Assembly: GCF_002211765.1 (NCBI RefSeq)
Contig: NZ_CP022133.1
Span: forward strand, 2,108,001 to 2,172,000
DNA: 64,000 bases
Origin: Idiomarina piscisalsi
GTDB taxonomy: Bacteria > Pseudomonadota > Gammaproteobacteria > Enterobacterales > Alteromonadaceae
Direction of reading: 5' to 3'
Positions 35,466 to 42,474 of the stretch are shown piece after piece (positions within the stretch are counted from its first letter, which is position 1; every line of letters starts with the position of its first letter). The position numbers and the translations under genes were made by a program. A model generated the notes under the pieces. The model was not told the DNA's origin, ran no database searches, and saw nothing but the letters and a program-made list of their open reading frames with translations.

Positions 35466-35777
35466 TTAGCTATTGATACCAGTGATTTTCACTTCAGTGA
35501 ACCACTGACGATGGCCTTGTTGGCGACGAGAGTGCTTACGACGACGGAACTTAACGATTTTAACTTTATCGCCACGACCGTGATCAACCACTTCTGCTTT
35601 CACTTTGCCACCGGATACGAACGGAGCACCGATTTTTACATCGCTGCCGTCAGAAACCATCAAAACCTGGTCGAATTCAACTACATCACCGGTAGCTGCT
35701 TCCAGTTTTTCCAGGCGGACGATTTGGCCTTCAGACACACGGTGCTGCTTACCGCCACTTTGGAATACTGCGTACAT
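35466..35777 (-). CDS. rplU: Ribosomal protein L21
   Basis: 103-aa bL21 of the 50S subunit, same length as in E. coli when started at the ATG of [19 protein letters not shown] lies six bases upstream. [20 protein letters not shown] near the C-terminus is the family's rRNA-binding part. A promoter TTGCGA-17-TACAAT lies 50 bp upstream. Confidence 0.98.
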   Translation of the reverse strand: MYAVFQSGGKQHRVSEGQIVRLEKLEAATGDVVEFDQVLMVSDGSDVKIGAPFVSGGKVKAEVVDHGRGDKVKIVKFRRRKHSRRQQGHRQWFTEVKITGINS

Positions 35778-35826
35778 ATTATTCTCCACAACCCTATTGG
35801 GTATCCAAATTCAAATCAGGGCGCGA

Positions 35827-35855
35827 ATTGTACGTAATCCCGCCAACGATCGCAA
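35827..35855 (-). promoter_or_regulatory. Sigma-70 promoter of rplU-rpmA
   Basis: On the minus strand TTGCGA, exactly 17 nt, TACAAT. It lies in the 166-bp divergent gap between rplU and ispB. The leader between promoter and start contains the small stem ACCC-aata-GGGT. Confidence 0.6.
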
Positions 35856-35943
35856 GTCCTAATTTGCCGCCTTTAGAGTTTCCGAGCTCGTCGAATTAGT
35901 GTACCATCTGGTTTCCGTTAAATTTTGTAAATTTCAGATATCT

Positions 35944-36918
35944 ATGATGGATATGCAGTCCATTAACGCATTAGCCAAAGACGACATGTTAGGTGTTAAT
36001 GCGCTTATTGGTGAACAACTAAAATCCGACGTTGCCTTAATTAACCAGCTGGGTATTTATATCGTCAATAGCGGCGGTAAACGCCTGCGCCCTTTGCTGA
36101 CCGTATTAACCGCCCGTGCACTGAACTATGACGGCAACGATCACCAAAAACTCGCCACCATTATAGAATTTATTCATACTGCAACACTCCTGCATGACGA
36201 TGTCGTCGATGAGTCTGATTTACGTCGCGGACGCAAAACTGCAAACGCTGTATTCGGTAACGAAGCCGCCGTACTAGTGGGTGACTTTCTCTATACCCGC
36301 GCCTTCCAGCTAATGGTCGACTTAGACTCTCTGCGTATATTGCGTATTTTAGCGGACGCCACCAACATTATTTCCGAAGGCGAAGTCTTACAGTTAATGA
36401 ACTGCAACGATCCCGACACCTCAGAAGCAAGCTACTTCGACGTTATTTACGGCAAAACAGCCAAGCTGTTTGAAGCTGCAACAGAGCTGGCGGGCGTACT
36501 TACGGGTCAGAATGAAAAGCTCACCGCTCAATTAGCGGACTACGGTCGCTATTTAGGCACGGCTTTCCAACTGGTCGATGACCTATTAGATTACACTGCC
36601 GATAGTGATTCAATGGGCAAAAATGCCGGGGATGACTTAGCCGAAGGTAAACCAACGCTGCCGTTGCTATACGCCATGTGGCACGGCAACGAAACCGAGC
36701 AAAAGCTGATTCGTGAAGCGATTGAGCAAGGTGACGGACGTGAGCACTTACAAACCGTACTAACCGCTATGGAGCGAACGGGTGCTTTACAGTACACCCG
36801 CGACAAAGCATTAAAAGCCGCCGAACAAGCGCGCGAATCCCTAAGCGAACTCCCCGACTCCGACTATAAACAAGCTTTACTCGCTCTAACCCATCTGGCA
36901 GTCGACCGAGTGGCGTAA
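35944..36918 (+). CDS. ispB: Octaprenyl diphosphate synthase
   Basis: Trans-polyprenyl synthase that makes the ubiquinone/menaquinone side chain from FPP and IPP. The 324-aa protein has the first Asp-rich motif HDDVVDESDLRRG, the second QLVDDLLDYTAD, GGGKR-like GGKRLRPLL and EGEVLQLMNCNDPD. The start is chosen to match E. coli IspB (MMDMQSINAL); no strong ribosome site is seen. The stop codon touches the arm of element LH5. Divergent from rplU, as in many gammaproteobacteria. Confidence 0.95.
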   Translation: MMDMQSINALAKDDMLGVNALIGEQLKSDVALINQLGIYIVNSGGKRLRPLLTVLTARALNYDGNDHQKLATIIEFIHTATLLHDDVVDESDLRRGRKTANAVFGNEAAVLVGDFLYTRAFQLMVDLDSLRILRILADATNIISEGEVLQLMNCNDPDTSEASYFDVIYGKTAKLFEAATELAGVLTGQNEKLTAQLADYGRYLGTAFQLVDDLLDYTADSDSMGKNAGDDLAEGKPTLPLLYAMWHGNETEQKLIREAIEQGDGREHLQTVLTAMERTGALQYTRDKALKAAEQARESLSELPDSDYKQALLALTHLAVDRVA

Positions 36919-37047
36919 GAAATGCTTTGGGGGGATCGGGTTCTGTTTCGGACGACGCCCGTGAATACATCCCTGTAGAGCTTGGGTAGCGCCATCCATG
37001 GCGCTACACACCTCCGAAACAGAACCCTTCCCGCTTTGGGCATTTCT
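36918..37047 (+). repeat. Long hairpin element LH5 (A core)
   Basis: The left arm begins on the last base of the ispB stop codon. Arms AGAAATGC...GGGTTCTGTTTCGGA and TCCGAAACAGAACCC...GCATTTCT pair; the inner 15 bp are perfect. The core is GACGCCCGTGAA, hairpin TACA-tccc-TGTA, GAGCTTGG, hairpin GTAGCGCC-atccat-GGCGCTAC, ACAC. The GTA/TAC change against GCA/TGC of LH3 and LH6 is a compensatory pair. Sense for ispB. Confidence 0.92.
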
Positions 37048-37056
37048 AATAAGTAT

Positions 37057-37126
37057 CCATGGCCTTCGACACTCCGCCATGAAAACCTTCAACACTCGTA
37101 ACGCTCGCAATCCAGCAGCCTGCCCC
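37057..37126 (+). repeat. LH remnant (right half of a B-type element)
   Basis: CCATGGCCTTCGACACTCCG, then an arm like that of LH7 (AACACTCGTAACGCTCGCAA ... CAGCCTGCCCC). The left arm and the first half of the core are missing, so it cannot fold like the others. The next 90 bp (37127-37213) show no gene or recognisable repeat. Confidence 0.75.
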
Positions 37127-37213
37127 ATCAACTATTTCCGTAGCCTGATAACTCACAACCAACACTCTGTTTCAGTTGAAATATTTAAACATTGAGCCTG
37201 AGAAGCACTCTTC

Positions 37214-37286
37214 AGCATGTAGTTTGGAAATATTGGGGTGGGTCAGTCTTGGCGTGAAGCCGTTGCAGGATTATCTGGAGAAAGTG
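37214..37286 (-). repeat. Duplicated outer arm of LH6
   Basis: This segment (TTTGGAAATATTGGGGTGGG, then TCAG-ttGGCG, GCCGTTGCAGGATTATCTGG, AGAAAG) is a diverged direct copy of the left arm of LH6 at 37300-37373, offset by about 90 bp, without the core. Confidence 0.8.
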
Positions 37287-37292
37287 CTGAGA

Positions 37293-37504
37293 TAACTTTC
37301 AGCTAATAGCTTGGAAATATTAGGGTGGGTCAGTATTGGCGATACGCCATTGCAGGTTTATCTGGAGAAAGTGTGCAGCGCCAAGGATGGCGCTGCTCAA
37401 GCCTTACAGGGACGTACTTGCAGGCGTCTTTCGGAAGATAACCTGCAATGGCCAGCCAATGCTGGCCTGCCCCAATATTTTCAGAAGCGGATAGCTGAAA
37501 GCTT
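37293..37504 (-). repeat. Long hairpin element LH6 (A core, extra-long arms)
   Basis: The longest copy: arms of about 75 nt (CTTTCAGCTA... AAATATTAGGGTGGGTCAG ... GCCATTGCAGGTTTATCTGG) pair with the segment 37429-37504. On the minus strand the core is GACGCCTGCAAG, hairpin TACG-tccc-TGTA (with a G-U pair), AGGCTTGA, hairpin GCAGCGCC-atcctt-GGCGCTGC, ACA. The arm reaches into the mdh stop codon (37503-37505). Sense for mdh. Confidence 0.9.
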
Positions 37505-38435
37505 AGCTGGCGAAGTCGATGCCTTTTTGGATATCGCCTTTCAGGCCGTCGAGCATGTCGTCCATGCATTTTTGTTCGAAAGCACTTAGCTTACCGTAAG
37601 ACAGAATTTCTTCAGCGCCGTTTTTGCCTAAGCGTACTGGCTGTGCGAAGAACTTAGCGTTATCGCCTGGGCCTTCTACGTAAGTGCATTCAATAGTATC
37701 CTGACCTTGCAGGCCTTTCAGCAATGACAGAGCAAAGCGCGCTGCAGCCTGGCCCATAGACAGGGTTGCTGAACCGCCGCCGGCTTTTGCTTCAACAACT
37801 TCCGTGCCTGCGTTCTGGATACGGTGAGTTAAGTCTTTGATTTCTTGCTCGGTAAACTCAACGCCTTCAACCTGAGACAGCAATGGCAGAATCGTTGTAC
37901 CGCTGTGACCACCAATAACCGGTACGTTTACGTTTTCCGGATTCAGACCACGCAGCTCACCAACAAACGCTTCTGAACGGATAACATCCAGAGTAGTGAC
38001 ACCGAACAGCTTACGCTTGTCGTAGCAGCCTGCTTTTTTCAGGACTTCAGCAGCAATAGGAACCGTGGTGTTTACCGGGTTGGTAATGATACCAACACAA
38101 GCGTCAGGACAGTTGTCGGCAACACCTTGTACTAAGTTTTTAACGATGCCTGCGTTCATGTTGAACAGGTCAGAACGATCCATACCTGGCTTACGTGGTA
38201 CGCCGGCAGGAATTAATACGATGTCGCTGCCAACCAGCGCTGATGCTAAGTCGTCTTTACCGAAGCCTGTGACTTTCACGTCGGTAGGGATATGACTTAA
38301 GTCAACCGCTACACCCGGAACTACTGGCGCAACGTCATACAAAGATAACTCTGAACCTGCTGGAAGTTGTGTTTTCAAAAGTAATGACAATGCCTGGCCG
38401 ATACCACCGGCCGCACCTAATACGGCTACTTTCAT
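37503..38435 (-). CDS. mdh: Malate dehydrogenase
   Basis: NAD-dependent TCA enzyme interconverting malate and oxaloacetate. The 310-aa protein, of E. coli Mdh type, has the NAD loop [18 protein letters not shown], substrate arginines in [14 protein letters not shown] and GELRGLNPE, and the catalytic His in [12 protein letters not shown]. The start has a GGAG upstream. Divergent from argR, as in E. coli and Vibrio. Confidence 0.97.
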   Translation of the reverse strand: MKVAVLGAAGGIGQALSLLLKTQLPAGSELSLYDVAPVVPGVAVDLSHIPTDVKVTGFGKDDLASALVGSDIVLIPAGVPRKPGMDRSDLFNMNAGIVKNLVQGVADNCPDACVGIITNPVNTTVPIAAEVLKKAGCYDKRKLFGVTTLDVIRSEAFVGELRGLNPENVNVPVIGGHSGTTILPLLSQVEGVEFTEQEIKDLTHRIQNAGTEVVEAKAGGGSATLSMGQAAARFALSLLKGLQGQDTIECTYVEGPGDNAKFFAQPVRLGKNGAEEILSYGKLSAFEQKCMDDMLDGLKGDIQKGIDFAS

Positions 38436-38466
38436 CTCAGACTCCGTTTTGTTTGTCGATTAGAAC

Positions 38467-38480
38467 TGCATAAACATGCA
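38467..38480. promoter_or_regulatory. ARG-box-like palindrome in the mdh-argR gap
   Basis: TGCATAAACATGCA is a 14-bp palindrome close to the ArgR operator core (TGCATAAAAATTCA type). A weaker half-conserved copy (TGCAAAACTGTA) follows 22 bp later. It lies 32 bp upstream of mdh and about 140 bp upstream of argR, so it is plausible for autoregulation or for mdh. Weak evidence. Confidence 0.35.
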
Positions 38481-38620
38481 GAATTTGGTGCAAAACTGTA
38501 CTTGAATACGCTGTTAAATACAACTGACCCGCCTTTTATAACAAAGCTCGAATAGCGTCACAGAATGCAGTAAACTGGTCGCATTATAGCATAAAATGAC
38601 AGTCAGGAAGCGGCACGATA

Positions 38621-39094
38621 ATGGTGAAAGATCAATTAATTGACGCCTTCAAAACGTTACTGCGTGAAGAACGTTACGGCTCACAAGGCGAGATAGTTAA
38701 CGTACTGAAAGAGCAAGGCTTTGAGAGTATTAGCCAGTCGAAAGTGTCGCGCATGCTGAGCAAGTACGGCGCCGTCCGAACCCGTAACGCCAAGCAGGAA
38801 ATGGTTTACTGTCTGCCGCCCGATTTAGCAGTGCCCTCTACTAAAGCACCATTAAGCCAACTTGTACTGGATATTCAGCATAATGATGTGATGGTCATTA
38901 TTCGCACCAGTCCCGGCGCCGCTCAACTCATTGCTCGTTTACTCGACTCGGTTGGTAAAAAAGAAGGCGTACTGGGAACCATTGCCGGCGACGACACTAT
39001 TTTTATCGCACCGGTGAAAGTACAGGATATTGACTTCACGCTGCAAAAAGTCAAAGAACTGTTTGCGAATCAGTCTGTACTGCCGTCTTCTTGA
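38621..39094 (+). CDS. argR: Arginine repressor
   Basis: Hexameric arginine-dependent repressor of arginine biosynthesis and cofactor in plasmid-dimer resolution. The 157-aa protein has an N-terminal winged helix ([37 protein letters not shown]) and the C-terminal arginine-binding/oligomer part with [17 protein letters not shown] precedes the start. Its 3' end overlaps the convergent DyP gene by 25 bp. Confidence 0.97.
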   Translation: MVKDQLIDAFKTLLREERYGSQGEIVNVLKEQGFESISQSKVSRMLSKYGAVRTRNAKQEMVYCLPPDLAVPSTKAPLSQLVLDIQHNDVMVIIRTSPGAAQLIARLLDSVGKKEGVLGTIAGDDTIFIAPVKVQDIDFTLQKVKELFANQSVLPSS

Positions 39095-40026
39095 GTGCTC
39101 GGTAACTCACGGTTTTCAGATAAAAACCGTATCGACGGCACAAAGAAACTTGAATTTAACACCGCCTGAGAGTAATCCAGCACCGGATCATACTGCCCTT
39201 GTTCATCGGCGTAGTAACGAGTCTTCAGCCACTCGACCACACTCTTTGGCGCGTGAGAAAAATACATACCCAATAACCCTTGTTCACGTAAGTCTCCCCA
39301 GGGCATGTTCTGCCGCAACAAAGGTATTGGCTGCTCTTTCTTGTCCATCAACTTCGCTTTAGCGGCGTGGGTAACGCCATCAATCATTGCCTCCGGCAAC
39401 CGTTCACCGGAGACTTTTTCCCGCCCCATGATCTGCTCTTGTTTTTCAGGGCCTAAATAATCCCATCGGCGCAGGTCATAACGAATTTTCTGGACAAACA
39501 AATAACTGCCATCAACAAAGTCGCTATCGTCGTTTGTATTAATAAGCGCGGCCTGACGTTTACGCATACCCCTTGGGTTATCCGGCGCATCAATAAAGCC
39601 CAGCAGGTCACGCCCGTCTAAATAACGAAAAGAGCGGATTTGCTCTGCCACCTCAATGTCATAACCAAACCATTCCATAATGGTTCTGCCAGCGAGATAA
39701 TTGGCGTCAAAGCGGTCACATCGAATATGGATAATAAGATCGAATGGTTGCCGCGGTGCTTCACGGTCGGCATCACTGAGCTCAGGAAACGTCTGTAAGT
39801 GTAACGGTCGTTTATGCGGATACAGTATGTCCCAATATTCCGCCCCTATACCGACAAATCCCGTCAGCATGGCTTCCGAGAAACGGGCATCGAGGTCCTG
39901 GACAATAGAAGGAAACCGCGACAACTTGCGGCGTAAGCTCTCAACATCGTCACTCATGACATGACAAAACAAGGTTAAGCCGTGCAAATTTGGCTCGGCG
40001 TATATCCCTGATTGCGCTTTATCCAC
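39070..40026 (-). CDS. Dyp-type heme peroxidase
   Basis: A 318-aa protein of the dye-decolorising peroxidase family (YfeX-like, cytoplasmic: no signal peptide). The distal motif is [14 protein letters not shown], where the usual GFxDG reads GFIDA but keeps the catalytic Asp. A proximal His candidate lies in [13 protein letters not shown], followed by [20 protein letters not shown]. The start is GTG, with GGAG six bases upstream. The natural substrate is unknown. It overlaps argR tail to tail. Confidence 0.85.
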   Translation of the reverse strand: MDKAQSGIYAEPNLHGLTLFCHVMSDDVESLRRKLSRFPSIVQDLDARFSEAMLTGFVGIGAEYWDILYPHKRPLHLQTFPELSDADREAPRQPFDLIIHIRCDRFDANYLAGRTIMEWFGYDIEVAEQIRSFRYLDGRDLLGFIDAPDNPRGMRKRQAALINTNDDSDFVDGSYLFVQKIRYDLRRWDYLGPEKQEQIMGREKVSGERLPEAMIDGVTHAAKAKLMDKKEQPIPLLRQNMPWGDLREQGLLGMYFSHAPKSVVEWLKTRYYADEQGQYDPVLDYSQAVLNSSFFVPSIRFLSENRELPSTQEDGSTD

Positions 40027-40142
40027 CCTTTTCTCCCGTTTAACTATTATTATTGTGAGTTCACTGCATTGTTTTTTACATTAACTCATGCAAAAGGCAT
40101 TATAGAATGCCTGTATTCGTTATGACACCGCAAGGAAAAATC

Positions 40143-41885
40143 ATGCGTAATCTGATTCTTATTGGAAGTTTATTAGGGTTAACCGCCTGCGCGACAACAA
40201 CGTCACAGCAACCGACCCAACAAAACGTTGCACAACAGAGCGTTGCTGAGCAATTTCATCAGTTGGCAGACAGCATCTGGGAAGGTATGAATGAATCCAG
40301 CGATACCGAACTGACCGATATGTCTCCGGAAGCGCTTAAGGCTCGATACGAGAAACAATCAAAGTGGCTGGAACAACTGGACGCCATTAACGTGAGTCAG
40401 TTAAGCGACGAAGATAAAATTAACCACGCGATGATTCGCTATTCGCTAAAAAACCGTGTCGACGAATACCGCTTTAATGCGCATTACATGCCGCTAACCG
40501 CCGAAGGCAGCTTCCATAGTTCACTGGCGTTTATGCCGTCATACACGCCTTTTAACTCAGTTGAGGATTATCAACACTATATTTCAAAGTTACGCAGCAT
40601 TCCGCGCTACATGGCGCAACAAACCCATTGGCTAAGAAAAGCGATTGAGGAAGGCTACACACAACCAGCTGCGGCTATGGCCGGTTTCGAAGAGAGTATT
40701 TTGGCTTATATTGTTCAGGACGCCAAAGAAAGCGTTTACTTTTCGCCATTCGCACAGCAGCCCGGCTTTGTCGACGACGCTGAGTGGGAAGCATTAAAAG
40801 CCGACGCCGTGACCGCCATTGACGAGCAGGTTATGCCAGCATACGACGACTATTTTACGTTTATGGTCACCGAATACTTACCCAATGCACGCGAAAGCGT
40901 TGGTGCCAGTGAACTGCCTAATGGTGAAGCGTTTTACCAAAACCGTATTAAACATTACACCACACTGGATATGACCGCTGACGAGATTCATGAAATAGGC
41001 CTGCAGGAAGTAGCGCGTATTCGCGGTGAAATGCTGGAGGCTATTGAAGCCAGTGGTTTCGACGGAGACTTTGACGAGTTTGTCGAGTTTTTACGTACGG
41101 ACGACCAGTTTTATCCTGAAACTGCAGAAGAATTATTGCACTATGCGGCTTGGATAGCGAAGAAGATGGATGGACAGTTACCTAAGCTGTTCAAAACCTT
41201 ACCGCGTAAACCGTATGGCATTGCGCCGGTTCCGGAAGAGATTGCGCCGAAGTACACCACAGGCCGTTACTCAGGCAGTAACCGCGATGACCGCGCTGGC
41301 TTTTATTGGGTAAACACTTATGCATTAGACCGTCGTCCGCTATACCAGATGGAAGCGCTGACGTTGCACGAAGCAGTACCGGGTCACCATTTGCAAAACG
41401 CCATTGCAGGAGAGTTAGAAGACTTACCTGAGTACCGTCAGCAGACTTATATTTCCGCGTTTGGTGAAGGCTGGGGTTTGTACTCTGAATACTTAGGCCT
41501 GGAAGCCGGTTTCTATGAAGACCCTTACAGTAACTTTGGTCGTTTAAGCTATGAAATGTGGCGTGCCGCACGCTTAGTTGTTGATACGGGCATGCATGCT
41601 AAAGGCTGGAGCCGTGAGCGGGCAATGGACTTTATGGCCAACAACACAGCGTTGTCGTTGCATAACGTCAAAACCGAAATTGACCGTTACATTACCTGGC
41701 CTGCGCAAGCGCTTTCATACAAATTGGGTGAGTTAACCATTAAGCGTTTGCGCGCTGAGGCAGAGCAGCAGTTAGGTGATAAGTTCGACATTCGTGAGTT
41801 CCACGATGCAGTACTGGAAAACGGCAGCGTGCCACTGAAAGTACTCGAGCAACACATCAACAACTGGATTGCTGAGCAGAAATAG
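40143..41885 (+). CDS. DUF885 lipoprotein, predicted zinc peptidase
   Basis: A 580-aa protein with a lipoprotein signal (MRNLILIGSLLGLTAC, lipobox LTAC). The DUF885 domain carries the zinc-binding ALTLHEAVPGHHLQNAIAGE (HExxxGHH) and the downstream Glu region SAFGEGWGLYSEYLG, which together look like a complete gluzincin-type metal site; RYITWPAQALSYKLGE is the family's C-terminal mark. Predicted periplasmic or outer-membrane-anchored peptidase. I chose ATG 40143 behind AAGGA. A Gln-rich linker follows the lipobox. Confidence 0.88.
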   Translation: MRNLILIGSLLGLTACATTTSQQPTQQNVAQQSVAEQFHQLADSIWEGMNESSDTELTDMSPEALKARYEKQSKWLEQLDAINVSQLSDEDKINHAMIRYSLKNRVDEYRFNAHYMPLTAEGSFHSSLAFMPSYTPFNSVEDYQHYISKLRSIPRYMAQQTHWLRKAIEEGYTQPAAAMAGFEESILAYIVQDAKESVYFSPFAQQPGFVDDAEWEALKADAVTAIDEQVMPAYDDYFTFMVTEYLPNARESVGASELPNGEAFYQNRIKHYTTLDMTADEIHEIGLQEVARIRGEMLEAIEASGFDGDFDEFVEFLRTDDQFYPETAEELLHYAAWIAKKMDGQLPKLFKTLPRKPYGIAPVPEEIAPKYTTGRYSGSNRDDRAGFYWVNTYALDRRPLYQMEALTLHEAVPGHHLQNAIAGELEDLPEYRQQTYISAFGEGWGLYSEYLGLEAGFYEDPYSNFGRLSYEMWRAARLVVDTGMHAKGWSRERAMDFMANNTALSLHNVKTEIDRYITWPAQALSYKLGELTIKRLRAEAEQQLGDKFDIREFHDAVLENGSVPLKVLEQHINNWIAEQK

Positions 41886-41908
41886 AACAGAACCCCCGCT
41901 ATCAGGTA

Positions 41909-42070
41909 GGGCCAGGTTATTCACTTATTTCGCTTGCGCATTGAGTACTTCTGTGACGGAGACGCTACGAGCTCATCCATGAGGGCTTGACGAAGGCCTT
42001 CCATGGCCTTCGACACTCCGCCACAGAAGTACTCAACACTCATAACGCTCACAAGTGAAGAACCTGCCCC
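41909..42070 (+). repeat. Long hairpin element LH7 (B core)
   Basis: Arms of about 47 nt; the inner GAGTACTTCTGTG and CACAGAAGTACTC are perfect and the outer CAGGTT..TTCACTT and AAGTGAA..AACCTG also pair. The core is GGAGACGCTACGAG, hairpin CTCA-tcca-TGAG, GGCTTGA, hairpin CGAAGGCC-ttccat-GGCCTTCG, ACAC. It starts 23 bp after the DUF885 stop (sense for it) and ends 4 bp before the stop of the small gene on the other strand. Confidence 0.92.
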
Positions 42071-42074
42071 TTTC

Positions 42075-42236
42075 TTACGCACGCGCTAACCTTTCTTTTG
42101 CCTCACTAAGAGACAGCAAGTTCTGGTTTCGGATATCCCGCTCAGCTAGGTTCATTAACTTAAGTGTGCCGATAGCTTCTTCGACATTTAGTGATGCTGT
42201 GTTTTGCTTAATATGATGGATAGTTTTTATCTGCAT
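42075..42236 (-). CDS. Small protein, 53 aa, unknown
   Basis: A short ORF with a good ribosome site (AGGAG six bases before ATG 42236): MQIKTIHHIKQNTASLNVEE, then AIGTLKLMNLAERDIRNQNL and a C-terminal SLSEAKERLARA helix. No membrane segment or signal peptide. It lies between two LH elements and downstream of the acnB terminator. I do not recognise the family; a small DNA-binding or antitoxin-like protein is possible but unsupported. The ribosome site and the position between flanking structures favour a real gene. Confidence 0.5.
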   Translation of the reverse strand: MQIKTIHHIKQNTASLNVEEAIGTLKLMNLAERDIRNQNLLSLSEAKERLARA

Positions 42237-42302
42237 AATTAACTCCTGCCTGAACAACCAACCTAACTATAGCCCATTAAGAAACCACCTAAAACTGGGC
42301 AC

Positions 42303-42326
42303 AAAAAAACCGCCGAAGCGGTTTTG
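42303..42326 (-). terminator. Rho-independent terminator of acnB
   Basis: On the minus strand AAAACCGC-ttcg-GCGGTTTTTTT: an 8-bp stem, a UUCG tetraloop and a U7 tail. It lies beyond element LH8, so LH8 is inside the acnB 3' UTR. Confidence 0.88.
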
Positions 42327-42330
42327 GAGA

Positions 42331-42474
42331 CTTTAAGCAGGGAATGGAAACAACATTATGGTCGGTAACCGGAAGTGTCTGGCGCCATGGATGGCGCCAG
42401 CCAAGCCTTACAGGGATGTACTCGCAGGCGTCTTCCGGTTACTGGCCATTATGTTTTCATTCCCAAGCATTAAG
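42331..42474 (-). repeat. Long hairpin element LH8 (A core) in the acnB 3' UTR
   Basis: Arms CTTTAAGC...GGGAATGGAAACAACATTATGG and complement; the innermost GGTAACCGGAAG/CTTCCGGTTACT is nearly perfect. On the minus strand the core is GACGCCTGCGAG, hairpin TACA-tccc-TGTA, AGGCTTGG, hairpin CTGGCGCC-atccat-GGCGCCAG, ACAC. The inner stem differs from LH3, 5 and 6 at two positions on both sides. The arm includes the acnB stop codon (42470-42472). Sense for acnB. Confidence 0.93.

Noticed and set aside
36886..37131. Minus-strand ORF of 81 codons across LH5
   Set aside because: It translates the LH core and arms. Similar peptide fragments (ALQGCIHGRRP and TECRRPWM types) appear wherever an LH element occurs; DNA pairing, not the peptide, is conserved and the frames are not kept.
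36919..37502. Insertion sequence or transposon remnant
   Set aside because: No transposase frame, no target-site duplication and no terminal repeats beyond the hairpin arms.
41191..41571. Minus-strand 126-codon ORF inside the DUF885 gene
   Set aside because: Antisense to the conserved HEAVPGHH region; a shadow frame.
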